Positions 35,005 to 47,082 of a stretch of 64,000 nucleotides of DNA are shown here, one piece after another. The notes under the pieces are model-generated. The model saw only the letters and a list, made by a program, of their open reading frames with translations, ran no database searches and was not told the DNA's origin. Numbering within the stretch: position 1 is the stretch's first letter; the number at the start of each line of letters is the position of its first letter. The position numbers and the translations under genes were made by a program. The DNA comes from Ectocarpus siliculosus (taxonomy: Eukaryota; Sar; Phaeophyceae; Ectocarpales; Ectocarpaceae): NCBI GenBank assembly GCA_000310025.1, contig FN649756.1, forward strand, positions 153,122 to 217,121. Reading direction: 5' to 3'.

Positions 35005-36226
35005 GGCCATTTCTTGCGGTTGTCTTTTTTTATTATCTTTTTCTGTTTTCCTTCTCAAAAAAAGACAACTGGCCGTAGAAGGTCTTCTTACAATGTCTTT
35101 TTTCCTCAAAAAAATATCGCCAGAAAAAGACAACCCGTTTTGGACAGCCCATCCTGTCTTTTTTGGGGGCAGTTTTGGACAAGTGGAGACTGTCCAAAAC
35201 TGTTGTCTTTTTTTGGTCACAACCACATCACTCGTACCTAGAAACTTGAATCTCTCGACGGCCCACCGCAAACTCTAACGGCGGTCACACGAGTTGTGTC
35301 ATGTTGCTGGGGTACAGAGTCGGTGGCACCGGCGGTAGCCAATGTTTTTTCAGTGGGCTGGACCACGTGGACAACCCGATGTGTGCGGCAAACAAGATGT
35401 AAACAAACCGAGAGAGCCTGGACGCAGCAGCGGTGGGTCATTTTTCGTGTACTGTCAACCTTGCGAACCCAACTTTCGGGCGTCCTATAGCCTCCTGGTC
35501 TGTATCAATCATCACACAAGACGAACCATACGCACAGCTCGTGGCGCATGCCTTCATCATCGCTGTTGCTTGAGTGGGTGGCGAGGGAGTACTGGCAAAC
35601 CAAAGTTAGTTGTGACACGGGCAATAGAGCGAAAAAAGTTGCTTGAAGATGCGGCGGATCATTTTTCCCGCTTGTCCACCACTCTCGCGCTCACAATTTC
35701 TGAGCGTCCTATAACCTCCTGGTCTGTATCAGCCACCACACAAGACGGACCATACACACAGCTCGTGGCGCATACCTTTGTCATCGCTGTTGCTAGCGTG
35801 GGTGGCGAGGGAGTACCGGTAAACCAAAGTTTGACAGGGGCACAAGAGCAAAACAAAATGGTTGCTGGCGCGGTGGGCATTTTTTCAGCGTGCTGTCGAC
35901 TCTCGGTACCTCCATTCCCGTGCCTCCTATCGCCTTGTGGTCTCTGTCAGCCGCCACCCAAGACGGACCATACACACAGCTCGCGAGGGATAGCTTTACA
36001 GTAGGCGCTGCTTCACTCTGTGAGGAGATATCACCGAAAAACCATTTCGGTGGGAAGGTCCATGTATGTGTGACAGCAGCCATTGCAGTGTCTGTTTTTT
36101 TTTTGGTCGTTGAAAAAGGATCGACCAACACCGTAAGAAGGGGGTCATCTTTTTCGTAGATCCCTTTCTGGGTTGTCCGAAAGGGGGAAAAAAAGATCTG
36201 CGAAAAAAGAACCGCAAGAAATGGCC
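35005..36226. mobile_element. PIF/Harbinger-like non-autonomous transposon
   Basis: The two ends are perfect 17-base inverted repeats, GGCCATTTCTTGCGGTT, at 35005-35021 and (inverted) 36210-36226. Similarity continues inward as T-rich sequence with GTCTTTTTT-like modules. Both ends are flanked by TTA (35002-35004 and 36227-36229), the 3-bp target duplication typical of PIF/Harbinger elements, whose terminal repeats also commonly begin with GG. The element is 1222 bases long and contains no transposase frame, so it would depend on an enzyme made elsewhere. Inside are extra copies of CTGTCCAAAACTG in both orientations (35173-35202) and a three-unit tandem repeat. Confidence 0.88.
35491..36060 (+). 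repeat. Three diverged tandem units of about 220 bp
   Basis: Units begin at about 35491, 35716 and 35925 with a CTGGTCTGTATC or GTGGTCTCTGTC block, followed by CAAGACGGACCATACACACA and AGCTCGTGGCGCAT or similar. On the plus strand the second and third units translate to related segments (TTQDGPYTQLVAHTFVIAVA and ATQDGPYTQLARDSF), so the array may come from a captured repeat-protein gene. No complete reading frame remains. Confidence 0.7.
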
Positions 36227-37740
36227 TTACGTCATCTCTCTGGCTGTCACACGTGGTGCTTTTTCTGTACGGGCGGAAGAACTCCGAACAATTTATACTT
36301 GTTCCTACAATTCATATTTGGTTTATTGCGGTATTGTAGAGCCAGGTGGATACCCGTCCTCCCACCAATCACACGTCGATTGTATGTAAAGCATTTTGTA
36401 AGACAGAAGCAGCTGATTGTGCGATTGCCACGCCGCTCGGGGAGAATCCCCGAAAGCCTGTTGAAAGATTTGTCACAGGAGCAACGCACGTAGACAACAA
36501 ACTATACAACCAGCACAGCAGCACACGAGACTGCTGTAGGCCAAAGGGCAGCCAAAAGCACACATCATAGGGGCGTCGCGTGCGACTCTTAGAGCCGGTT
36601 GCCTGCTGTCGGCAGCACAAGCGAGGGAGGCGAGTGCACAAAAGCCAATCTGCGGCCTGTCTTGCATCTGCAGGGCGATATTTTGAGCTTCCCACACAGA
36701 CGCACCCCCGAAACAGAGACAATGAGACACACGCATTGCTATAGACCCAGGGCGGCTTTAGGCTAACATCGTAGGAGACGTCGGGAGGAATTGTTAGAGC
36801 CCGCTCCGTGATGCTGCTAGCAGCGTGAGCGAGGGAAGCAAGTGCACACCCATGCGCGGTGTCTCCGACTTTTCCCCATAGCAGCAAGCAGCTGATCAGA
36901 GTTTCGTCCACACCAAGCAACGCTCTCACTCATCCCGGCGCTGTATGACCAACAATGTGGCCACATCACGGTGTCTTAGATACACTTCAATAGGCATGAA
37001 ACCACGGGCGATGTGTTCCCACGCCCTCCAGCTGTCGCGCAAGTTGTCGTTCGGCGCAAACTAACAGGTGGTCATACAAACACCGCTGTCGAAATAGTTT
37101 TCTTTACCGTTCACCATATTTTGCAGCACAGAATAATATGGCCTCTTCAAGGTGCGACCGCTTCGCAAACGGTCCATGCTTGGCTTGGTGCCACCACGCT
37201 GTGCCAGGACTTTGATTCCCGCGCGAAAATCCAGACCACACTACCTACTGCTGCATACATGTGTTTTTGGAGTCTCTGCGAACAGCGCAGCAACGCCCCT
37301 GTCCGACATCTCTCTTCTGAGAAAATAAGTTTTTTAGTGACCGGGCGGGACAGGCAAATAGTGGGGGGCTCCAGAGCAACTTGCGGCCAATGTTTGCGTT
37401 CGGGTAGTCTCTGCCGATAATATGCAATCCGGCTGTCAAAAGGTTTCGAAGAGCAACAGTTAAGGGGGGGCAGAAGACAAATTTTGATGTTTACTAATAT
37501 TGAAAACAAACGCGAGAGCACCAGAAACTGCACAACAAGTACACCAGACCAGTAGGAAGGCACCGCGAAAAACGGCAATCGTTGATTCTCGCACAGGGCG
37601 GCAGTAGAGGCTACTCAAAACATACATTCCATGCGTCTACGTCCACATGTCTCCTTTGAAATCAAGATCAAAACTCACACCATTCTAAATTCTAGTAACC
37701 CTAACCCAAAACGGAAGGCGCTCAAACAAGGTCAATTTTG
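36227..37740. other. No gene recognised; diverged two-unit repeat
   Basis: Between about 36550 and 36920 two related segments follow each other on the minus strand; both contain CALASLA-H/C-AA when translated in their own frames. An open minus frame of 186 residues (36369-36929) crosses them, but its composition gives no support for a real protein. The rest, to 37740, shows only short chance frames and CCCTAACCC at about 37700. Confidence 0.4.
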
Positions 37741-38188
37741 AGGGTTAGGTTAGGCGTTCTTTTGTCATCAGTAGAAGACATCATGAAGAGGCGTCGTGCG
37801 TGCTGGCACGTTCAGGCTTGCTACTGGAGCTGAAATATCTAAGGTCGCAACAGCCTCTGAAAACAGTCCGAAATCTGCGCCGGAACCAAGCGGCATCCAA
37901 CTTTTATCACAGCCGTGCTCGCCGCCACTGACCCCAATCTCCTGAACTACGGATACCACTAGCTACTGCTGACGACCTTCATTCAGGGGTTTACGGTCCG
38001 TGGCGGTGAGCACCGCTGTGACAAAGGTTAGATGCCGCTTGGTTCCGGCGCAGATTTCGGACTGTTTTCAGAGGCTGTTGCGACCCTAGATATTACCGCT
38101 CCAGTAGCAAACCTGAACGTGCCAGCACGCACGACGCCTCTTCATGATGTCCTCTACTGATGATAATAGAATGCGACACCTAACCCTG
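37741..38188. repeat. Fold-back element with arms of about 200 bp
   Basis: The left arm (about 37741-37947) and right arm (about 37981-38188) are inverted copies with well over 90 percent identity in their central 150 bases (for example GAAAACAGTCCGAAATCTGC and TGAAGAGGCGTCGTGCGTGC in both) and a loop of some 35-80 bases. Both outer ends begin GGGTTAGG and share TCATCAGTAGA. No target duplication was recognised. It is either a fold-back MITE or a source of long hairpin RNA. Confidence 0.88.
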
Positions 38189-39045
38189 GCGGGAAGGTTG
38201 TTTTCTTTCTTTGTGTAGGCTTTAAGTATGGGGAAAAGAGCCAGCGTCACAACCCCTTTTCTGCCCCCCCTTGAGAGCCCAGGAACATGGGACAATATCT
38301 GTAGAATGTCACACATTGTTGTCCGAAACAATTAGACTATAGCAACGTTTCCTGGCAGTTTAGTACCACAGCCGCTGCCACTGCCCATACGAATGGAGCA
38401 GCAGCAACCAGCCAGCGTAGACCTCGAATGAATTGTGTTCTCTGAGAAGCAACGTTTGCTGTAGGGAAGGGGGCATGCTATAGCCCAGTAGTGCTTTCAG
38501 TCTGTACAATTTCGTCAGTTTCATCCTTTTTCTTTTCAATTTGGTTATCTTGGTGGTGATACGTGTGTGTCGATCAAGCTAGGATACGGTATTCACCATC
38601 GTTTGGGAGAATCTTGCACACACAGCGACGCAAACCAGACCGCCACCAAAAGAGTCCACCAATCACAATGATAAGAAGCAAGAGAGACGTGCAGAATAAA
38701 CAAGGGACAGAGGGCCACACACGAAAGATAGGCAATAGCAGGCAAGTGCCACATCGGGAGACCAACATCGTCGACCCCACAGACAACATTAACATTGACT
38801 CGCAGCACCAACTGGCAGGAGGACCCCTTCAGCACGAGCACCGTGGCGGATCGCTTCCTCAATAGCCAGAACGACCCCCTCAGCATCAGCAGCATCGAGG
38901 ACTGTTTGCTCGATAGCCAGAGGAACCCCCTCAGCATCATAGGTAAAGAGGCCGTCAACATGCAGGGGGGCGTTTCCAACACCACGACGGTATCCACCCG
39001 CCAGGAGAGTTTCATCAAACCCCTGCCCAACAGTTGGGTGATTTC
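38189..39045. other. No gene recognised; short degenerate tandem repeat
   Basis: Between about 38818 and 38945 three units of roughly 45 bases repeat, each with CCCCTCAGCA or CCCTTCAGCA and a following GATCGCTTCCTCAATAGCCAG-like part (abbreviated by variation). Translated on the plus strand they read DPFSTSTVADRFLNSQN, DPLSISSIEDCLLDSQR, NPLSII. This could be part of a repeat protein, but the frame is short (94 residues) and unsupported. Confidence 0.4.
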
Positions 39046-39299
39046 TGTTCGTGCGTGGAAGCAGATAGGTCGGAAGTAGCCCTTACGTAGGGCGCAGTTG
39101 GGATGTTCCTGGAGAGCATGTGGGAAGAGGCCTTTGGATGATGGTGCGGAGTCCCTGTTTTCTGTCGAGCTTCGGGGCTGTCCTCCTCCTCCTCGCTCTC
39201 TCTTCCTTCCCTCTCTGGTTCTCCCTTGCGAGCTAGTAAACAAGTCAAAACAGCAACCCCAGTCCACACGGCACAGTCCGGTGCAGAGCTCACGAATAC
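39046..39299 (+). repeat. LTR-like direct repeat, copy 1
   Basis: About 254 bases starting TGTTCGTGCGTGGAAGCAGA, repeated in direct orientation at 41691-41944 with about 93 percent identity by eye. It starts with TG and lies just before a gag-like segment, as expected for a long terminal repeat. Confidence 0.75.
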
Positions 39300-40876
39300 G
39301 CTAGCGTTCTCCTCCCGGGAGGGACCTGCGCACACAGGAGCGGACCATGTCGACAGGAGGAGACGGTGGGGTTCCAGCAGACGAGGTAATCAACTCCGAA
39401 CTGGTTGCGAGGATGACAGGTATGGAGCAGCGGTTGAACGCACCAATGGAGGCGAAGATGGAGACCCTTATGGGCAACATGATAGGCGAGATCTCGTCTA
39501 TGATGAAGGAGACGATGGACGCTGGAAGAGAGTCCGGGGGTGACGGAGGGGCACCCGCAGGGTAAGCGGTCACGCGCCCCCCGACAACAGTAGGCTGCAG
39601 CGGGGAACATCGGGTGAGGGCGGCTACGTTGGAGGGGTGGAACTCCCAGGTGAGACAGCCGCGAGCGGCGGTGGTGTTGGTGGTGCTGTGCTCAGCGGTG
39701 GTGATGCCGCTGGGCAGACTCTGTTTTCGGGAGGCGGCGGAATTTCGAAACTCCCCCCGTCTCATGTGGAGCCCGACTGCACCACCAAGGAGGAGGACTA
39801 CCTAGAACAGTGCGACACCTGTTCCGGCTTCGGTCACTACAGCAAGCAGTGCCCGACGCCCACAGCGCCCACGGAGAAGGCGTGCCTGGCGGTGGTGGTG
39901 GTGGTCAAGTTCGCGAAGGTAGATGAGACCAAATTCCCCACGTTTGAAGAGCAGTACGACCGCACCGAGACGGACCTGTCCAAGACGGAACCTGGTTGGG
40001 AGAAGCTGACCGAAGAGGAGAAAGACGGGAAAGTGCAGAAGACTTTGTCTACGACTCTTTAAGGCGGACCAGTAGTGATGCTCATTCGGTACGGCAGTAT
40101 GGCCGTAATTCCCCAGCCTCGCTGGTTTTGCGTGGGGGGGAGAGGAGACAGCGCACAGTTCATGGCGTGCCCTACGTTAACGTCCCACAGATTTGTGGTG
40201 CAAACTCCATCTGCGGGATATGAGGCGGTGGAGAAACAGAACGGTAGCGTGACCGTTTGGGCAGAATGGCCAGAGATACCCTCCCTGGGTTGACTCGCGC
40301 TGACGAGTGCGTGGAGGGGTGGGCACCGTACACGCTTGATGCTGGCGGTGTTTGTCTAAGTCGATCACTGGCACGGCATGTGGCCGTGCACACCCCTCCG
40401 CGGTTCAGCGCGCGACGGCGCGTGGGGGTGTGTGCGCCGAATCACGCGGGAGCGGGCGGCGTTTCTTGTTGTGGTAGTTAGTCAACCACAGCACGGACGT
40501 GGGGGTCGTGGCTGTTCTGTCTCGCGCGGAGCATGTTAAGTCGTGGAGGTGGCGCGCAACCATCACCTGGAGGTGGGCGTTGGAATGGGGCACAGCGTGT
40601 CATCAATCAAACGTCGCGTGGGGAGCTGACGTGCGCATTTCATCAGCCGGAAAGGGGGGGCAGAGACAGGGCCGGTTCATCAGCACTGTTGATTGGTGGA
40701 GTAATGTGGAATGAGCTTGAATTTTATTGGTGTTTGGTTTTGTCGAGAGGTACCAGTTCGAGGTCGATGAAATGGTGCTAAGTTTTTTTCCTCTCGAAAG
40801 TTCTGGATCTTCTTTTGTGTTGTTATTTAGTCAGCAATTTTATTTTGGCTGCCGCCGAGCTCCGTGGTGATTTTCA

Positions 40877-41437
40877 GTGTGTGTGTTCATCATTATGCCC
40901 CGTGCTGTACGCTTTGACCGTTGCTTAATGTCAAGACCTCATTCCGGTGACACATCTGTCGTGATGGTAGCAAAGTGGGGAAGTAGAGACGTTCACGTTG
41001 GTAGAAATTGGCACCATCTTGTTTTAGTTTTATTTGTGTTTGCGCAGTTGTGCTTGGCGGTTCAAATGAAGGTTAATGTGTCATTAATTGAAGGAGAATT
41101 GAGGATCTTCTGGTTGTTCACAGATTATGGAACCTTGGTCGAAGCAGGCTACGGCAGGATTTATTTCTGTTTTTTTTATTCGTTGGATTGTTCTTCAGTT
41201 GAAACAAAGTTACGAGTTTTTTTCGTGGAGGATTGTAATTGGTTGATCCAAAACAGGGAGAACGTACCTGTCTGGTGTAGTTTTAGGTGTAGAATGCAGA
41301 TAGGCAGGGAGGGCGTTGCCTGTATGTGTGTGATGCCTGAAGAGTCAGTGTTGTTGGTGCTGCACGAGGAGTTTGTTCCATTATGCACGAAGCGCTTTGT
41401 CAGAAGCATTGCTCGAGGTTATAGAGCGTTGCTTTGA
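40877..41437 (+). CDS. Unrecognised 186-residue frame in an AT-rich segment
   Basis: An open frame of 186 residues with a hydrophobic stretch (HHLVLVLFVFAQLCLAV) and many Cys and Phe residues. The base composition is richer in T than the surroundings. It lies between the two LTR-like repeats. No family is recognised, and it may be a chance frame in non-coding sequence. Confidence 0.3.
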   Translation: MCVFIIMPRAVRFDRCLMSRPHSGDTSVVMVAKWGSRDVHVGRNWHHLVLVLFVFAQLCLAVQMKVNVSLIEGELRIFWLFTDYGTLVEAGYGRIYFCFFYSLDCSSVETKLRVFFVEDCNWLIQNRENVPVWCSFRCRMQIGREGVACMCVMPEESVLLVLHEEFVPLCTKRFVRSIARGYRALL

Positions 41438-41690
41438 GTGTGTAATTTGCATGTTTGGAATCATTTGGTTTGCGTTGATAGTGCAGAATGACCGATGGAA
41501 TCATTTGCGGTATGGACGGTATATTTGATTTTGTTTGAGGTGTTGGATTCAAGGGGGGGTTTGATCCGGTGGCCGCGTTTCCCCTTATTTTATTTTATTT
41601 TATTTTATTTTTTTCGTTGTGTTTCGGTCATTTTCTGGTTTATTTTCGACGCACGAGAGGGTCTTCACTGGCGTACAGAACCAGGGAGGA

Positions 41691-41944
41691 TGTTCGTGCG
41701 TGGAAGCAGATAGGTCGGAAGTAGCCCTCACGTAGGGCACAGTTGGGATGTTCCTGGAGGGTACGTGGTAAGAGGCCTTTGGATGATGGTGCGGAGTCCC
41801 TGTTTTCTGTCGAGTTTTGGGGCTCTCCTCCTCCTCCTCACTCTCTCTTCCTTCCCTCTCTTGTTCTCTCTTGCGAGCTAGTAAACAAGTCAAACAGCAA
41901 CCCCAGTCCACACGGCACCGTACGGTGCCAGAGCTCACGAATAC
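41691..41944 (+). repeat. LTR-like direct repeat, copy 2
   Basis: Second copy of the repeat at 39046-39299; it precedes the gag-pol fossil that follows on the same strand. Confidence 0.75.
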
Positions 41945-44900
41945 TTTCCACCTGCCTCCGCACCAGTCCGGTGGTTTCCACTTTCCCAGGGGTTATTACC
42001 AGCCGCCCAACCAGGCAGGAGGTCTCACCCGAATGGGGGATTTCCTTGACCCCCGATCTTCCCCCTTTCTCTACGGGGCCCAGGGTCAGGGTTTGACCCT
42101 CAACCCCATGGGGGGGGACGGGGCAGGGGCTACAACCACCAACAGCAGCCAGTACTCTTTACGGCAGACACCCTCACCCTCCGATGGGACCTATGGACGG
42201 ACCCGGGGTTGGGGCGGCGGCAGGACAATCATTCAGGACCACAGCCGCACTCTTTGGTGTTCAGCGTCAACGTGGCAGACCCGAAACATCTCGCCACGGG
42301 CTGGAAAGCATCCGGAAGCGCATCGTCCACGGCACGGGAGACGGCGGCTTTAAGGGATCCCCACTGCAGGACAGTTCCAACGGAACTCTTCTCCTGAAGG
42401 CCAAACATTATCCTTTGTTCTCCCAAGACATCGCAACACGAGCGTATGCCGCGGAGACTGACCCAATCGCTCCCAACAGATCGGGCTGCAATTCATCCGT
42501 CCACCGGGACAACACATGGCTCACCTAGAAGCCGACGACCTCACGCCGTCGAGGTTGGAGAGGCTGCTTGGTCTTCTGCCGCAAGAACTCGCGGGAGTCG
42601 CGACGTACACCGCATCACGGCGCCAAAAATACTCGTCCACGACACCCGGGGATTGCGGAAACGCTCCTAGGAAGGTAGGAGACACACCAGTCTTCCACAA
42701 TGCGTGAATTGGATAACACGTACTGTCCAGGCAATCAGCGACAGCGACAGTGGAGACCTATCTTCTCTCCGTGGGGTGGAGGTTCGCAGCAGTAAAGGTG
42801 ACAAGCGGAATCAGTCGAGGATACTCGAGAGGAAGCTGCCGGAGGATGCACCGCAGCGGGGCGTTTCGCAGGACGCCATCCAGCGGTATACCATGAATCC
42901 AAGTCATGACTGTTGTACTTTAACTCTGGGTCGGGGGAGGTAACTACGCGTCCGCTATGGTTGTTCAGGGCGTGGAACGCAGGCAGTATAAAGGGAAGAA
43001 CCAATCGTACTGCACCTGCAGTCAAGAGCGCGGGGCGGTTGGAGCCTACGCCAGCAGGAGGAAGCTGCCCGAGAAGATGGAACTCGCCACAGCAGTAGAG
43101 GTGGAAAAAACCCTACTCGAGTACCCGGAGGAGGTGACCACGGAAGACCAACCGGGAGGAGCTGAAGACGCGGAGACGCGGATGGTTAGGCCTCGTCTCA
43201 CCATTGAGGGTGTGTCATGGAAGATCGTCTCCTTGAGGACGCACAAAAGTTGCACCACATGCAGGAGCTCGGTGGCGAAGAGGACGAGGATGAGATTACC
43301 ATTGGGGTTCCCACCAGTACGACAGTCCCACTGTTCAAGGGTTCAGGGTGAGAGCACAACTATGAAATAAGCGTGCACGCCAACGGAGTCAAGTCGCGAA
43401 TGCTCTGATTGACGCTGGGAGACAGCTCCACATCGGGAACATTTATATTCAGGGAGTGAAACGTATTGAGTATGGAGGAAGGACCACGGTTGTCACCGAC
43501 GGAAGAGGTTTCGGAGATCCTGGCTCAGGACGGTTTCGACCGGCGCCTACCTCGTCAAGATCACCACTTCTACCGTGGCGCGAGCCTCCACGGAAAAGGT
43601 CTACATCTCTACACACGCAGGAAGCGGTACAGCAGGAGGAAGAGACTTCACCGCCGACCTTCTACGCAACGGGTTGGGTACGAGACGAGGATCTGATCCA
43701 CAGCTCACTGCCGTCAGAGGTCTTGGCGATGGAAGCTCTACACTTCGGGTCTACGGCGTGGGAAGACGAGGAGACTCTACAATGGTCGATTTTCGTTAAC
43801 CAAGAGACTCAGGGCGTCCAATGATGGAGCCCAGGATCCTGGCCGAAGATCAAAGGGGATTAACAAATCAGCCACTCCCGTACAATCATGACGGAGAAAA
43901 CGCAAATCGCCAGCGCGGTCACATGACTTGGGACGACGTGGAGCGCATGCATTTGGTCAAGGAGCCGTTGTCGGAGGCGGCAGCAGAAGAGCCAAGGAAA
44001 GTAGGACCGGAACCAGAACAAGACCCCTCATCAAGCTATTCAAAATGGACAGCGAGGGACTTGGAGACATTACGGGGACACTCGAACGCATGAGGGGCAG
44101 CAAGTTCTTCACGTCCCTCGACCGGGCACAAGCGTACCATCAACTGAAACTCAAGGAGGATGGCAAACACAAGACCGCCTTCAGGGAGCCCACCAGGAGG
44201 CTACAGGAGTCGAAGATCTGCCCTTCGGCATCAGCACCATTCCGGTTGTCTTCTTGGCAACGCTCGGAGGAGGCCTACGGGAACTGTTGAGCAGGGGCGT
44301 GGAGGAGGGGCTGTATGACATCGCGCTGCACACTAAGACGGTAGAAGAGCGCTTTGCACTGCTTGGAGCAGGTTCTCACCATCTTGACGCACAGGCCACT
44401 TCGTGAAATCGAGCGAGTTCCTCCTTCCAGAACTCGAGTTCCTAAGCGTCATCATGGGACGCGATGGCACTAGGCCGGCGTTATCGTACAGGAGCTGGAG
44501 ATACCCAGTACAATGGGGGAGGTGATATCGTTTCTGGGATGCACTACCTGCGCTTGTTCGTGCCCAAAATCAGCGTCATCGTGGCGCCGATCGCGGACAT
44601 CCTGCGAAACAAGGAGTTCAGTTCCGTAGAAGCCCATACTCGACCGTTGGGACCGGAAGTAGCCGCAGCGCTCATAGAAATCGTCGAGAGACTCACCACC
44701 TATTCAAGTCTCGTACTACCCGACTGGCAAAAGCCGTTCACTCAAACGGATGCCAGCACTCTGGTAACAGGGCCAGTGCTCGCGCAGGACGTGACGCACC
44801 ATAGACGCCAGTAGGTCACCCCAGTAAGAGACTATCGCTGTCGGAGAAGAAGCTTTAGTCTAACGATCGGGAGGTCCTTGGGGATGTTGTACGCGCTGGA

Positions 44901-47082
44901 GCACTTCCAACATCACTAGTTCACCTAGGCACGGCCTGCGCGGTGCTGATGCGGCTTTTCACCAGCCAAACCTTTCGTCTAAGATGCATTGGTGGGCTCG
45001 GAAGATGACGTACAACATGGTCATCAAGTAACATAGGGAAACGGACCACATCGCCCCGGACGCTCTATCGTGCCTCCGACGGAAGGGACCGCGGGAATCT
45101 GACATCGATACAGCACGCAGGAGCAGAGAAAAGGACCCGAAGGACCCGTGTGGCAGAGCATTCGCTTCCAGAGTCTGGTGATATTGATGGAGGTACAGCA
45201 TGCGGGCATTCTTGGTCGTGGGGCAGGAGCAGCGCTACGTGAAGTTATAGGACTGCAAGAATTCGTGTGTCACTGACGTATTCGAATGCATCTGAGCCAA
45301 TGGTGGAGCCGGTAACACAGCCTTGACCCGCAAATCACTGGACAACCAGTCCTGCCAGAAGATCCTAGAGGAGGTCAAATGCGACGTCCTGGTGGGAAAT
45401 GCGTGCGGCACCGCAGATGACCAAGACTTGGGAGTAATGATGTTGCGAACGGCCGATACCATCGTAACGATTTCCACTGTTTCCCGAGCCCAGATCATTA
45501 AGTTCGATAGCCCCGTCGGATCCACGGGAACGGACGGTTGGAAAAACGGCCTACAACCAGAGTTGCGACTAGCGGGATGTGAGACAGCAACGGCGTCTTT
45601 GTTAACAACGTCGGTGGGAGTGCCCACGGCCAAGCGGTCAGTGGTTGTTGTCGTCATCAAGAGGAGTGGAGACATCCTGGAGGCCAAACTCTGGAAGTTG
45701 AAGGAAATGTCGAGCGATCTCCGCCTTCAGCTCCGACGATGCGCGCCTTTTTGGCGCGATGGGGTGTTCTTCTTGAGGCGAGGATATCAAGCTAATGAGG
45801 GAATCTTCTCGTTTTCCGATCACACCATGAACTGCAAGCCAACGGGCTTTTACAGTGGTGCAGGACCGCTCGACGAAGCTTAAGAGCTGTAGTGGGAGGA
45901 CTACTGAAACTCACCACTACTCTGGACAACTTCGAAGTTCCTCAGACTTTCAGGCGTTGTGGTGTGGCGTTGGTGACGCAGAATACCACTCTAGCGCCCA
46001 TGCTCCCGGAGTGCTTAGTCTTCTGCAGCTTCGAGGGATGCCAAAGCGACGGATGGAGGCTACACTTGGAGACGGCACAGGTCAAACACGGCTCGGCGAG
46101 AAAAGCTCCTCATCTACCTAGCCGATTTGCAGCAGGAAGATTCGACAACAACCGATGTAACACGGGGAGTTGCTCGAGCGATCGCCAACAAAGCTGATCG
46201 ACCATGAAGTCACACCTGCTGGGACTCGGAGTGCGACCCGCAGAGCACGACACCAGCAGAAAGATCCGCCACCACAGTTGCCGGAGGAAGGAGCACCGTC
46301 CTCTGCACAGTCCATACCACCACAAGCCCCAGCCACACCAACTTCGACGCTAGCACCAACGTCGTTATCATCATCAATACAATCGACACAGACACCGAAA
46401 CCGTCATTGACACCAGCGGAGACACCAAGCACCAGCACCGTCGACTAACCCCCAACCCGATTCACCAACATGCATGGAGCTCATCTTGGGCAATGGCCCA
46501 CATTGAGAGCATCTCAGCAGGAGGGCCTCATGTTGAAGCCCATCAAAAAAGCACTGGCGAAAGGCGGAGGAGAGACGTTCCCGCCCCTGCGACCTTCACA
46601 ACGCACAGGTCACGCTGACATCACCAGGGGCAAAGCGGAAGGTAGGAGATGAGATACTCGTCAAGGAGACTGCCACCAGTCCATTACACCGGAATAAAGC
46701 CATTTTACCATCGATCGCTGGAGATTCCACCCTTTGCCCACGGCGGACTTCGGGCTTGTCGAGGACTCCGTAGTCGCAGAGCCCTATACACCTTGGTGAA
46801 CCGACGGGCAGCCTAAGGCGCCGGAGGAACATCGTCGGCGTGGGCGTGGGAGTTTCAAGGGAAACATCAGGATGGAGCTGCTTCTTGTTAATTCACCGAA
46901 GACGCCGTCAGGACGGGTTTCCACCCTCGCAACTCAACGTGCTCCGCGCCATGTGGGAAGACTACCACGGACCGCAAAAGTGGATAGGCCCGCGGGGCCG
47001 CCGCCTTCTTCAGGGAGACCGGTTCCAAGCCGGCCAGAGCACTGACGGCCTCCGTTCGAGGTTGAACCCTTTCGAGATTTAA
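41945..47082 (+). mobile_element. Fossil Ty3/gypsy-type retrotransposon, gag-pol remnant
   Basis: Downstream of the second LTR-like repeat come, in order, a Pro/Gly/Gln-rich gag-like region (about 41.95-42.5 kb), a likely protease remnant (about 43.4 kb), and reverse transcriptase with RNase H (about 44.05-45.1 kb). The reverse transcriptase shows the Ty3/gypsy signature around SKFFTSLDRAQAYHQLKLK. The region from 45.2 to 47.1 kb is probably the rest of pol but is not clearly recognisable. No LTR copy was found at its right end. The element is old and broken in many places (on the order of ten). Confidence 0.75.

Larger units (their letters stand above)
39046..41944 (+). mobile_element. Fossil LTR element, gag only (LTR-gag-LTR)
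   Basis: Two LTR-like direct repeats bracket about 2.4 kb. The internal part holds a gag-like region at about 39347-40062 with a CCHC zinc knuckle (CDTCSGFGHYSKQC) and no polymerase. It could be a non-autonomous element, or two remnants of one family joined by chance. It is broken. The difference between the repeats (about 7 percent by eye) suggests that it is not a very recent insertion. Confidence 0.6.

Noticed and set aside
35000-36230. CRISPR-like or satellite array
   Set aside because: The units are few, long (about 220 bases) and lie between transposon ends with a TTA duplication; no short repeat-spacer structure exists anywhere in the window.
36369-36929. Minus-strand 186-residue frame with repeated CALASLA-like segments
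   Set aside because: The two related segments lie in different frames, so one continuous protein is unlikely.
38593-39267. Minus-strand 224-residue frame
   Set aside because: Its composition comes from a degenerate tandem repeat and the LTR-like repeat; no domain or splice sites support it.
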